A DNA stretch of 64,000 bases from Nitrospirillum pindoramense. GTDB taxonomy: Bacteria; Pseudomonadota; Alphaproteobacteria; Azospirillales; Azospirillaceae. Where the stretch lies: the NCBI RefSeq assembly GCF_007827955.1, contig NZ_VITR01000013.1:62001-126000 (forward strand), in the 5' to 3' direction. The translations under genes were made by a program, and so were the position numbers. Below the pieces are notes generated by a model. It did no database searches and was not told the DNA's origin. It worked only from the letters and a program-made list of their open reading frames with translations. Shown here in pieces: positions 43,562-51,860 of this stretch (position 1 is the first letter of the stretch; every line of letters starts with the position of its first letter).

Positions 43562-44107
43562 ATGATGGCTGCAATGATCGTCGCGGAGGGGGGCTCCGCC
43601 GCCGCGGGCGGGACGGGGGCCGCCGCTGACAAGAAGACTCAGGACAAGAAGGCCGAGGACCAGAAGACGGACAGCGAGTTCGCCGCGTTGCTGAAGGGGG
43701 GGAAAGATGACCCGAAGGCGACGTTGGCGGAAATCACCACCGGGGGTGTGCCGGGCTACTGGGCTTGGCGGCTCAAGGAATTGAAGGCCGAGATCGCCAG
43801 CCGCGTCATGGGCCAGATGGGGGTCACCCGCCAAGGTCTGGCCGCCATGTCCGACGATGACAGGGCCGGGGTCGAGCGCCTCATCATGCGCGAAGTGGCG
43901 CGCGTCGTCAGGGAAATGACCACCGGGCAGACGCGCAAGGGACCGGGACTGGAGGATGCCCCACCCGACGCCGGCACCCTGTTGGAGGATACCGGCGGCC
44001 AGGCCAGTGGGGACGCGGGGGCTGCGGTCCAGCCCCGGACAGCCAGCCGTGGCCTGGACGAATCCACGCTGTCGGGGATGCTGGCGCAACAGGAAGTGGC
44101 CGGCTGA
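43562..44107 (+). CDS. unknown protein, first of a paralogous pair
   Basis: A 181-residue soluble protein with no signal peptide or membrane segment. N-terminus Gly/Ala then Lys/Asp-rich; core TGGVPGYWAWRLKELKAEIASRV and LIMREVARVVREMT, predicted helical; C-terminal LSGMLAQQEVAG. It shares about half of its residues over a 60-residue core with the gene at 44356 and has the same length. The family is not recognised. AGGGGA lies 6 nt before ATG; two more ATGs occur within five codons. Confidence 0.7.
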   Translation: MMAAMIVAEGGSAAAGGTGAAADKKTQDKKAEDQKTDSEFAALLKGGKDDPKATLAEITTGGVPGYWAWRLKELKAEIASRVMGQMGVTRQGLAAMSDDDRAGVERLIMREVARVVREMTTGQTRKGPGLEDAPPDAGTLLEDTGGQASGDAGAAVQPRTASRGLDESTLSGMLAQQEVAG

Positions 44108-44113
44108 GCATGG

Positions 44114-44146
44114 CCGACAGATCGGCAATAGTTGCCGATCTGTCGG
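44114..44146. terminator. 15-bp perfect hairpin between the paralogues
   Basis: CCGACAGATCGGCAA (44114-44128) and its complement (44132-44146) around TAG, directly after the first paralogue, followed by AATCCTTT. A terminator with a poor T-tract or an mRNA-stabilising hairpin. Confidence 0.65.
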
Positions 44147-44355
44147 AATCCTTTGCCGGGGCGGACGGCGCTGCCTGCCTGGCTATTTGGGAGAAGGCGG
44201 CGGTTCTCCTGATTTTTCGGCTGGCCCGTCGCGGCCCGCAACTTGCTTGAAATCGTGGGCGGGCCGTAGGTTGCCGCCTGCCCCGTCGGGCAGGGGCTTG
44301 CACCCGGCCGAGGTCTATCCGCATCGTCATTTCATGGGACAGGAGGCTGAAGGCC

Positions 44356-44901
44356 ATGTCGTTCCTGAACACCGGAAACCATACCCAGGCCAACGCCTAT
44401 GGCGGATTCGGCGCCACGGGTGCCGGTGCCGCCGGTTCGACCGGGGCGCAGGGCGGTGGCCTGTCCGTCAGCCAGACCGATGGCGCCTTCGCCAACATGC
44501 TGAAGGGCGAAGACGACCCCCAGACCCTGCTGAAGGACATGACCAGCGGTGGTGTCCAAGGGTACTGGTCCTATCAGATCAAGCAGATGAAGCAGAAGAT
44601 CGCGGAGGAGACGGTGCAGTCCAAGGGGCTGACCGCCCAGGGCATCGCCGCCCTGCCCGCCGATCAGCGCGCCGACCTGGAACGCCAGATCATGCGCGAG
44701 GTGGAGCAGAAGGTCCGCCAGATGACCGCCGGCGGCAAGGAGGGCCTGGACGAAGCATCCAAGGCGGGGGGCGGACAGATGAATGGCGGCGGGGCGCAGA
44801 TGGCTGCCAACGGCAACCAGACCGGCGCCCGCAGCGGCGTGCCCATCGCCGGGGGCGACACGCTGCAGGGCATCCTGGCCACCCAGGAGGCTGTGGGTTA
44901 G
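44356..44901 (+). CDS. unknown protein, second of a paralogous pair
   Basis: A 181-residue soluble protein. N-terminus Gly/Thr/Asn-rich (GGFGATGAGAAGSTGAQGGG); core TSGGVQGYWSYQIKQMKQKIAEE and QIMREVEQKVRQMT, helical; C-terminus LQGILATQEAVG. It aligns end to end with the protein at 43562, including FANMLKG-DDP and the last 12 residues. Family unknown. AGGAGG lies upstream (44340-44347). Convergent with the bactofilin gene. Confidence 0.75.
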   Translation: MSFLNTGNHTQANAYGGFGATGAGAAGSTGAQGGGLSVSQTDGAFANMLKGEDDPQTLLKDMTSGGVQGYWSYQIKQMKQKIAEETVQSKGLTAQGIAALPADQRADLERQIMREVEQKVRQMTAGGKEGLDEASKAGGGQMNGGGAQMAANGNQTGARSGVPIAGGDTLQGILATQEAVG

Positions 44902-45002
44902 GGGACCGGCACGGCCGGCCCAAAAGCGAAGGGGCGACCCGAAGGCCGCCCCCGAAACCCGCGCGCCGATCACGCCGGCGCGTCACCTGATCATGGAACC
45001 GT

Positions 45003-45416
45003 TCAGTGCGACTTGCCGCTCTGGATGGTGCCGGAGATCGAGCCGCCGTCGGCGATGCTGATGCGGCCATAGCGGATGGTGCCGTCGACCTGGCCGGTCT
45101 CACCGATGGACAGGGTGCCGGTCACCTCGATGGTGCCGGTGGCGTGGCCGGAAACCTTCATGCTTTCCACCACGGCGGTCCCTTCGAAATGGCCGCCCTC
45201 GGCCACTTCCAGGACCTTCACCTCATTCAGCGTCACATCGACGAGGCGACCGGCGACATGCAGGGTGTGGCAATGGGAAATCTTGGCGCCCTCGATCCGC
45301 GCCTCGGGCGAGATGGTGGTGACGCCGCCGCCCACGTCGGGCGCGCCGTCCGCCTGCGGTGCGCCGTTCAGGCCCGGCCGCAGAAAGCTGCGCGGATCGA
45401 GGATGTCACTGGCCAT
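45003..45416 (-). CDS. bactofilin (polymer-forming cytoskeletal protein)
   Basis: A 137-residue protein with a Pro/Gly N-terminus and a central beta-helical bactofilin domain: ISPEARIEGAKISHCHTLHVAGRLVD, LEVAEGGHFEGTAVVESMKVSGHATGTIEVTGTLSIGETGQVDGTIRYGRISI. It polymerises into filaments for cell shape or stalk functions. Its 5' region carries a 30-bp tandem palindromic repeat array that begins 17 bp upstream of the start codon. Confidence 0.93.
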   Translation of the reverse strand: MASDILDPRSFLRPGLNGAPQADGAPDVGGGVTTISPEARIEGAKISHCHTLHVAGRLVDVTLNEVKVLEVAEGGHFEGTAVVESMKVSGHATGTIEVTGTLSIGETGQVDGTIRYGRISIADGGSISGTIQSGKSH

Positions 45417-45432
45417 CGGTCCCCCTCATAGT

Positions 45433-45570
45433 CCGGCGCAGGCCGGCATCATATGAACCCAGCCGGCGCAGGCCGGCATCGTATCAAAACAGCCGGCGCA
45501 GGCCGGCATCGTATCAACGTTCCCGGCACAGGCCGGCATCCCAAGAACAACTCCGGCACGGGCCGGCGCC
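45433..45570. repeat. 30-bp-period tandem palindromic repeat array upstream of bactofilin
   Basis: Five units at 45433, 45463, 45493, 45523 and 45553. Each has the conserved 18-bp core CCGGCGCAGGCCGGCATC (able to fold as GCCGG/CCGGC) and a variable 12-bp remainder; the last two cores have CCGGCAC. Located in the upstream region of the bactofilin gene. Not CRISPR-like, since the variable parts are too short. Confidence 0.85.
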
Positions 45571-45574
45571 TGTT

Positions 45575-45906
45575 CCCCACACGGCACCGCCCCACCCGCG
45601 AAAACGGGCCGGACACCCGGAAACTCTTAAGCGTTTCTGAGGCTTTTCGCAACATCTCCCGGGCCATGGGCGGGCTATGGGCGGTGCATGCATGGGCGTG
45701 CCCTTTTGGGTCGTTACCGCCGTCGCCGGGCATCTGCATTCCGGGCGCATGGCAGGGCCGTCCAGGATAGGGCCGGTTGCGATTGACGAAGGGCTTGCGG
45801 CACACAATAGTCGGCGGTTCAAAACCCCCGTCGGCGCGCCGGGGGACCCCCACGCTTTGTTATAATTCCGTGTAACGCGCCTCAGAAAATAAAGGAGTGT
45901 CAGGCC
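45575..45906. other. intergenic region upstream of argD
   Basis: No credible gene. The right end holds TTGTTATAATTCCG (45856-45869), whose TATAAT is a good -10 element; GGAGTG (45893-45898) precedes the argD GTG start. Confidence 0.5.
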
Positions 45907-47079
45907 GTGATTCCTGTCGTGATGCCGACCTATTCCCGGATCGACGTTGTGTTCGAGCGGGGTGAGGGCTGCTTCCTCTACGACACGACCGGCCGACGAT
46001 TCCTGGATTTCACCAGCGGCATCGCGGTGAACGCCCTTGGCCATGCCCACCCCTACCTGGTGGAAAAGCTGACCGAGCAGGCGCACAAGCTGTGGCACAC
46101 CTCCAACCTGTTCCGCGTGGCGGGGCAGGAGAAGCTGGCCGGCCGCCTCAAGGAACTCACCTTCGCCGACACCATGTTCTTCACCAATTCCGGTGTCGAG
46201 GCCTGGGAATGCGGCGTGAAGCTGGTCCGCAAGTACCACTATGAGACCGGCCATCCGGAGAAGACCCGCTTCATCGTCGCCGGCGGCAACTTCCACGGCC
46301 GCACCATGACGGCCATCGCCGCCAGCGGCCAGGACAAGATGGTGAAGGGCTTCGGGCCGCTGCTCGACAGTTTCGACCGCGTCGCCTACGACGACGTCGA
46401 GGCGGTGAAGGCCGCCGTGACGCCGCAGACCGCCGCCATCCTGGTGGAGCCCATTCTGGGCGAGGGCGGCATCCGCCCCGCCAGCCTGGGTTATCTGAAG
46501 GCCTTGCGCGCCATCGCCGATGAACATGGCCTGCTGTTGTTCTTCGATGAGATCCAGTGCGGCGTGGGCCGTACCGGCAAGCTGTTCGCCTATGAATGGG
46601 CGGGGGTGACCCCCGATGTCATGTGCATCGCCAAGGGCATCGGCGGCGGCTTCCCGCTGGGCGCCTGCCTGGCCACCGAAAAGGCGGCCCAGGGCATGGT
46701 GGCCGGCACCCACGGCAGCACCTTCGGCGGCAACCCCCTAGCCATGGCCGTGGGCAACGCGGTGCTGGACGTGGTGCTGCAGCCGGGCTTCCTGGACAAC
46801 GTCATCGCCAAGGGCGCCCTGCTGGAGGGCAAGTTGGACGATCTCGTGAAGCGCCATCCCTCCGTGCTGGACAGCGTGCGCGGCAAGGGCCTGATCCTGG
46901 GCCTGAAGTGTGTCGTTCCCGCGGGCGACCTGGTCACCGCCCTGCGCGATAACGGCATGCTGGTGGTGTCCGCCGCCGACAACGTCATCCGCATCCTGCC
47001 ACCGCTGATCGTGGGCGAGGCCGAGATCAACGAGGCCGTGGCCATCCTGGACCGCACCTGCGCGGCCCTGGCGGCCTGA
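45907..47079 (+). CDS. argD: acetylornithine aminotransferase
   Basis: A 390-residue class III PLP aminotransferase that converts N-acetylglutamate semialdehyde to acetylornithine in arginine synthesis. Motifs: [79 protein letters not shown] and the PLP lysine in [17 protein letters not shown] start after GGAGTG. The argF gene follows after 13 bp, supporting the arginine assignment over other class III enzymes. Confidence 0.93.
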   Translation: MIPVVMPTYSRIDVVFERGEGCFLYDTTGRRFLDFTSGIAVNALGHAHPYLVEKLTEQAHKLWHTSNLFRVAGQEKLAGRLKELTFADTMFFTNSGVEAWECGVKLVRKYHYETGHPEKTRFIVAGGNFHGRTMTAIAASGQDKMVKGFGPLLDSFDRVAYDDVEAVKAAVTPQTAAILVEPILGEGGIRPASLGYLKALRAIADEHGLLLFFDEIQCGVGRTGKLFAYEWAGVTPDVMCIAKGIGGGFPLGACLATEKAAQGMVAGTHGSTFGGNPLAMAVGNAVLDVVLQPGFLDNVIAKGALLEGKLDDLVKRHPSVLDSVRGKGLILGLKCVVPAGDLVTALRDNGMLVVSAADNVIRILPPLIVGEAEINEAVAILDRTCAALAA

Positions 47080-47092
47080 GGGGAGCCCAATC

Positions 47093-48019
47093 ATGACCGC
47101 GACGACCAAGAAGGTCCGGCATTTCCTGGATATCAGTGATTTCGACACGGCCACGCTGCGCGAAATCCTGAACCGGGGCCGGGACCTGAAGAAGACCAAC
47201 GGCACGGCCCAGCATCCCCAGCCCTTCCGGGGCCTGACGCTGGCGACCATTTTCGAGAAGCCGTCCACCCGCACCCGCGTCTCGTTCGAGGTGGGGATGC
47301 GCCAGCTGGGGGGCGACGTCATCACCCTGACGGGGCGCGAAATCCAGCTGGGCCATGGCGAGACCATCGCCGACACCGCCCGGGTGCTGTCGCGCTTCGT
47401 CAGCGTCATCATGATCCGCACGGATCATGAGACCAAGGTGCACGAGATGGCGGGGGCGGCCAGCATCCCCGTCATCAACGGCCTGACCGACACTTCCCAC
47501 CCCTGCCAGATCATGGCGGACATCATGACGTTCGAGGAGAAGCGCGGACCCATCGAGGGCCGCGTCGTCTGCTGGAGCGGCGATGCCAACAACGTCTGCC
47601 AAAGCTGGATTCATGCGGCCGCCCGTTTCGGCTTCGAAATGAGGGTTGCGGCGCCGAAAAGCCTGCAGCCCACGGCCGACACCATCGCCTGGGCGGCGCG
47701 CGAAGGCGCCCGCCTGGTGGTGACGGACGATCCCAAGGCCGCGGCCGAGGGGGCGGACATCGTGGTGACCGACACCTGGGTGTCCATGCATCACAAGGAT
47801 GCGCCTGCGCGCACGGCAATGCTGGCCCCCTTCCAGGTCAATGACGGGCTGATGAAACTGGCATCCCCCGACGCCATATTCATGCATTGCCTGCCGGCCC
47901 ATCGGGAGGAGGAGGTGACCACCTCCATCATCGACGGGCCGCAGTCCGTCGTCTGGGACGAGGCGGAGAACCGCCTGCACGCCCAGAAGGGCATCCTGGC
48001 CTGGTGCCTGAACGCCTGA
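47093..48019 (+). CDS. argF: ornithine carbamoyltransferase
   Basis: A 308-residue enzyme forming citrulline. Carbamoyl-phosphate site [16 protein letters not shown]; ornithine site [22 protein letters not shown]-terminal [23 protein letters not shown] lies before the ATG; co-transcribed with argD. A terminator-like hairpin follows before hslO. Confidence 0.97.
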   Translation: MTATTKKVRHFLDISDFDTATLREILNRGRDLKKTNGTAQHPQPFRGLTLATIFEKPSTRTRVSFEVGMRQLGGDVITLTGREIQLGHGETIADTARVLSRFVSVIMIRTDHETKVHEMAGAASIPVINGLTDTSHPCQIMADIMTFEEKRGPIEGRVVCWSGDANNVCQSWIHAAARFGFEMRVAAPKSLQPTADTIAWAAREGARLVVTDDPKAAAEGADIVVTDTWVSMHHKDAPARTAMLAPFQVNDGLMKLASPDAIFMHCLPAHREEEVTTSIIDGPQSVVWDEAENRLHAQKGILAWCLNA

Positions 48020-48068
48020 TCGTTCCGGTATCGAAGCAAGGTTGCCTGGCTTTGAGGTTCCATAAGGC

Positions 48069-48106
48069 CCCGATCGGTTGACCCCGGTCGGGCGCCTTTA
48101 TTTTTG
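48069..48106 (+). terminator. Rho-independent terminator after argF
   Basis: CCCGATCGG (48069-48077) pairs with CCGGTCGGG (48084-48092) with one G-T wobble, then CGCCTTTATTTTT. It lies just before hslO, so it may also attenuate it. Confidence 0.75.
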
Positions 48107-48118
48107 GGGTAAGCGACC

Positions 48119-49084
48119 ATGACCACCGCCGCCGTTTCCACCCTTGAGTCCTCCCCCGTTGCGCGGGACACCGACGTGGTGCAGCCCTTCCAGCTGGACC
48201 GGTCCAACCTGCGCGGCCGCATGGTGCGCTTAGGATCCGTGCTGGACGAGATTCTGAGCCGCCACGCCTATCCGGGGCCTGTCGCGCAGATGCTGGCGGA
48301 GACGATCACGCTGGCGAGCACGCTGGCGGCGGCGTTGAAGTATGAGGGCGTGTTCACCCTGCAGACCAAAGGCGACGGGCCTATCAAGCTGATGGTGGCC
48401 GACGTCACCAGCGCCGGTGCCGTGCGCGGTTACGCCCAGTTCGACGAGGACGCGCTGAAGGCCGCCCTGACGGCGGATGTCGAGGCGGCGCCCGTGCCCG
48501 CCTTGCTGGGCAAAGGGTATCTGGCCTTCACCGTCGACCAGGGGGAGCACACCCAGCGCTACCAGGGTATCGTCGGTCTGGACGGTGCCCGCATGGATGA
48601 CTGCGTGCGCCACTATTTCACCCAGTCGGAACAGCTGGCCACGGGCATTGTCGTCCATGCTGGCCGCAGCGACGACGGCAACTGGGCCGGCGGCGCCATC
48701 ATGCTGCAGGCTCTGCCCGATGAGGATGCCGGCAGCGTGGCGTCGGACGCCAAGCCCAGCGATTTGGAGGACGATTGGCGGCGGGCCATGGCCCTGCTGT
48801 CCACCGTCACCCCGGGTGAGGTGCTGGACCCGGCCCTGTCGGTGAACGACGTGCTGTACCGCCTGTTCCATGAGGAGGAGGTGCGCGCCTACGACCCCCA
48901 CGGCCTGAACGCCCAGTGCCGCTGCTCGCGTGAGCGGGTGGTGACGGTGCTGCAGTCCCTGCCGCGCGAGGAGGTGGCGGAGCTGAAGGTCGACGGCGCG
49001 GTGGATGTGGCGTGCGAGTTCTGCAGCACCCACTACCGCTTCGACGATGCGGAGATCGAGGCCATTTACGGCCCGGCCTCCTGA
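48119..49084 (+). CDS. hslO: redox-regulated chaperone Hsp33
   Basis: A 321-residue Hsp33. N-terminal part FQLDRSNLRGRMVRLGSVLDEILSRHAYP, central TKGDGPIKLMVADVTSAGAVRGYAQFD, and the C-terminal zinc switch CRCSRERV (CxC) and CEFCSTHYRF (CxxC). Oxidation frees zinc and activates the holdase. Its location behind argF is common in alphaproteobacteria. Confidence 0.96.
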   Translation: MTTAAVSTLESSPVARDTDVVQPFQLDRSNLRGRMVRLGSVLDEILSRHAYPGPVAQMLAETITLASTLAAALKYEGVFTLQTKGDGPIKLMVADVTSAGAVRGYAQFDEDALKAALTADVEAAPVPALLGKGYLAFTVDQGEHTQRYQGIVGLDGARMDDCVRHYFTQSEQLATGIVVHAGRSDDGNWAGGAIMLQALPDEDAGSVASDAKPSDLEDDWRRAMALLSTVTPGEVLDPALSVNDVLYRLFHEEEVRAYDPHGLNAQCRCSRERVVTVLQSLPREEVAELKVDGAVDVACEFCSTHYRFDDAEIEAIYGPAS

Positions 49085-49187
49085 GTGGAACGCTTTCGGT
49101 TGGGGTTCGCTTCGGCATCGCCGTTGAAGCGGACCCCGCCAGCGCTTACCTGCAGTGCCTGACTGTTTGCCGATCCCAAGGATGAAG

Positions 49188-49700
49188 ATGATGACGACCG
49201 AAACCGCGACGCTGGCTGGTGGCTGCTTCTGGGGTATGGAGGATCTGATCCGCAAGGTGCCGGGCGTGGTCGACACCCGCGTCGGCTATATCGGCGGCGC
49301 GCTGAGCAACCCGACCTATAAGGAAGTTAAGACCGGCACCACCGGCCATGCCGAGGCCATCGAGATCACCTTCGATCCGGCCAAGCTGACCTATCGCCGG
49401 CTGATCGAGTTCTTTTTCCAGATTCATGACCCGACGACCGCCAACCGCCAGGGCAACGACATCGGCAGCCAATACCGCAGCGCCATTTTCTATGCCTCGC
49501 CCGAGCAGAAGGCGGCGGCGGAGGAAGTGACGGCCGAGGTCGACGCCTCCGGCCGCTGGCCGGGCAAGGTCGTCACCCAGATCGTGCCGGCCGGCCCCTT
49601 CTGGGAGGCGGAGGACTACCACCAGGATTATCTGGAAAAGAACATCGGCGGCTACACCTGCCACTGGGTGCGGCCCGACTGGGTGCTGACCGGCAAGTAA
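49188..49700 (+). CDS. msrA: peptide methionine sulfoxide reductase MsrA
   Basis: A 170-residue enzyme that reduces methionine-S-sulfoxide. Catalytic [17 protein letters not shown], then [32 protein letters not shown] and [13 protein letters not shown]. Three ATGs are clustered at 49182, 49188 and 49191; the middle is chosen because AAGGA (49178-49182) has the best spacing. Follows hslO, so both may serve the oxidative stress response. Confidence 0.96.
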   Translation: MMTTETATLAGGCFWGMEDLIRKVPGVVDTRVGYIGGALSNPTYKEVKTGTTGHAEAIEITFDPAKLTYRRLIEFFFQIHDPTTANRQGNDIGSQYRSAIFYASPEQKAAAEEVTAEVDASGRWPGKVVTQIVPAGPFWEAEDYHQDYLEKNIGGYTCHWVRPDWVLTGK

Positions 49701-49722
49701 GCCGCGTCCAGATGCTGGAATG

Positions 49723-49755
49723 AAAGGCCGCCCTCCTCATCGGGGGCGGCCTTTT
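49723..49755. terminator. bidirectional Rho-independent terminator
   Basis: AAA-GGCCGCCC (49723-49733) and GGGCGGCC-TTTT (49744-49755). Lies between the convergent msrA and peptidase genes. Confidence 0.88.
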
Positions 49756-49760
49756 CGCAT

Positions 49761-51644
49761 TCAGCGCTCCATCTCCCGCCCCGCCATCTCCCGCCCCACG
49801 GGATAGCGCAGATAGGCGGTGTCGCTGTAAGGCGTGCGCTCGTAGAACCAGGTCAGGCGCTGGTCCGGGCTGCCGGCGAAGGCGGGGTCGGCCTTCAGCT
49901 TGGCCTCGAACTCCGCTTTCAGGGCGGGGCTGGCCGCCAGCATGCGCTCCGCCAGCGGGGCGATGGCGTAGGGCTCGATATACTCGGTGCGTTGCAGGAT
50001 TTCGGGGAAGAAGCCCCAGGCCAGGAACGACTCGCTGCTTTCGGCCTCCAGCAGCGCCGCCGCCAAATCGCCCAGCGGCTGGTCCGTGGGCACGCGTACG
50101 CTGCCCTTGGGATAGCGCACCGTGCGCGTCTCATGCGCGTAACCGGCCTTCGCCAGCATGACATGGCCCTCGTTGGCTTCTATGGCCAGCGCGGGCTCCA
50201 CCAGCCGCACGCTGTCGACGGCGACGTCGCGCGGCCGGTCCAGCGTTTCCAGGACCAGACCGTGCAGGCGCAGCCGCTCGATGATCTCGGGCTTGGTGGC
50301 CGGCACCCAATAGGCCCGCGGCCGGGCGACACTGACGCTGACGTGGTCGCCGTAGACAGGCATGCGCACGGTGGGGCCCGGCCGGCCCAGCCAGCGCACC
50401 TCCGTTCCGCCTGAGGCGGGGGACAGGTAATCCTCGTGCCGCATGGTCTTGAAATCGATATCGCCGGCGGGTGTCTTCTCCGCCTCGAACGCCACGGGAA
50501 TGGGATCGGGACGCCGGGCCCGGTCGGATGCCGTGGCCTGGCGCAGGGCCGCACCCTGGTTCGCCAGCAGGGTCAGCGCCCGCTCGACCAGGATATAGGT
50601 GCCCAGCACGCGCTGGCGGTAGGGCTTCAGCGCATGGTTCTCCACCAGCACGGTGGGGATATGGGCCAGATTGCCGTAACCGACGGAGAAGCGCAGGGGC
50701 GTGGTGCCGCCGGTGATGCCGCCCTCCGGCTTGCGGCCGTCGGCTTCCATCACCAGCGGGCCGGGGATGTGCCCGGCCTTGGTCAGGGCCTCGGTCTCCG
50801 CTGCCTTGAACGGGCCGGCCAGCCAGCGGTCGATGGCCGGGGAGAACGGGGCCCCGGCGCCCATATCGTCGCCAGGGGCCTCGTCATTGCCGAAGGTGAT
50901 GTCATAGGCATAGTCCATGCCGTCGGTGACATGGATGTCCAGGTACAGGTCGGGCTGGTACCTGATGATCAGGGCTATCATGGCCCGCATCTCCGGCGCG
51001 TCCAGCTTGCCGTAGTCGCGGTTCAGGTTCAGGTTCTGCGCCGTGGTGCGCCAGCCCTGGTTCATGGGGCCGCGCTGGTTGGGCCGGTTATAGGCGCCCG
51101 CGCGCTCATGCCCATCGACGTTGAAGATGGGCACGAACAGCAGGTTCACGCCGTCCAGCAGGCCGTCCTTGCCGCGCTGGGTGATGTCGCGCAGCAGCAT
51201 CAGGCCCGCGTCCTTGCCGTCGATCTCACCGGCGTGGATGCCGGCCTGCACCAGCAACAGGGGCTTGGCCGGGTCCGGCTTGCCGTCCACCAGGCCCTTG
51301 GCCGCCAGCACCGCCACCATCTCCCGCCCCTCGGGTGAGACGCCGAACACCTCCTGCCGCAACAGGGGGGACGCCGCGACCAGTCGGTCGATGAAGGCGC
51401 GGGTCTCGTCATAGCTGGGCGTGGCCGTCAGGCCGGTCAGCTCTGCCGGCGTGGCCCAGGGATCGCCCGCCTTCACCACCAGCTTTTCCGAGGCGCCGCG
51501 CCAGGAGGGCACGGGCGGCAGGAAGTCGGTATCCCAGGGCGCGCGTCCACCGCCGGTCTCCCGCGCGGCCGGCGCGGCCAGGGCCGGCGCGGCGGCGGAC
51601 AGCATCAGGACGGCGCAGAGCGCCAGGCGATGAGGGCGGGGCAT
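49761..51644 (-). CDS. exported M14 family zinc carboxypeptidase-like protein
   Basis: A 627-residue protein with a signal peptide (about 1-24, APALAA). The M14 fold is seen as VQAGIHAGEIDGKD (HxxE zinc motif), NVDGHERAG, NRDYGKLDAPEMRAM, LYLDIHVTDGMDY (third zinc ligand) and TVLVENHALKPYRQRV containing the probable catalytic Glu. The last 250 residues form a C-terminal extension of unknown role. The start is set by the signal peptide; a longer frame upstream is a by-product of the neighbouring DNA. Confidence 0.88.
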   Translation of the reverse strand: MPRPHRLALCAVLMLSAAAPALAAPAARETGGGRAPWDTDFLPPVPSWRGASEKLVVKAGDPWATPAELTGLTATPSYDETRAFIDRLVAASPLLRQEVFGVSPEGREMVAVLAAKGLVDGKPDPAKPLLLVQAGIHAGEIDGKDAGLMLLRDITQRGKDGLLDGVNLLFVPIFNVDGHERAGAYNRPNQRGPMNQGWRTTAQNLNLNRDYGKLDAPEMRAMIALIIRYQPDLYLDIHVTDGMDYAYDITFGNDEAPGDDMGAGAPFSPAIDRWLAGPFKAAETEALTKAGHIPGPLVMEADGRKPEGGITGGTTPLRFSVGYGNLAHIPTVLVENHALKPYRQRVLGTYILVERALTLLANQGAALRQATASDRARRPDPIPVAFEAEKTPAGDIDFKTMRHEDYLSPASGGTEVRWLGRPGPTVRMPVYGDHVSVSVARPRAYWVPATKPEIIERLRLHGLVLETLDRPRDVAVDSVRLVEPALAIEANEGHVMLAKAGYAHETRTVRYPKGSVRVPTDQPLGDLAAALLEAESSESFLAWGFFPEILQRTEYIEPYAIAPLAERMLAASPALKAEFEAKLKADPAFAGSPDQRLTWFYERTPYSDTAYLRYPVGREMAGREMER

Positions 51645-51750
51645 GGGCGGGGACTCGAGGAAAGCGGGGAGAGGGACTGGCGGACGGGGCGCTTGACCAT
51701 GGCCCGTCCACCGGCTGAGGTGCAAGGCGGAATGGAGGATGGCGCGGTAC

Positions 51751-51795
51751 GGATAGCTTTTGAAAGGGGACGCGCTTAAAATCTTAAAGCTATCC
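51751..51795. promoter_or_regulatory. 10-bp inverted repeat upstream of the ATPase gene
   Basis: GGATAGCTTT (51751-51760) and AAAGCTATCC (51786-51795) with a 25-nt AT-richer spacer (TTAAAATCTT). It lies at the divergent promoter of the peptidase and ATPase genes. Confidence 0.6.
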
Positions 51796-51856
51796 AATGG
51801 GATTGCCCTCCAATGGGATTGCCCTCCAATGGGATTGCCCTCCAACGGGATTGAGA
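51793..51856. repeat. 16-bp palindromic tandem repeats before the ATPase gene
   Basis: Three exact 16-bp units TCCAATGGGATTGCCC at 51793, 51809 and 51825, plus a fourth diverged unit at 51841. Each contains the dyad CAAT-GGG-ATTG. They end 5 bp before the ATPase start codon, so a bound regulator would block translation or transcription start. Confidence 0.8.
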
Positions 51857-51860
51857 GTCC

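Noticed and set aside
44114-44146. Insertion sequence end or attachment site
   Set aside because: Single hairpin with a 3-nt loop, no transposase, no flanking direct repeat; better explained as a transcript-end hairpin.
45433-45570. Possible CRISPR array
   Set aside because: The period is 30 bp including the variable part; the variable segments are about 12 bp and no cas gene is near.
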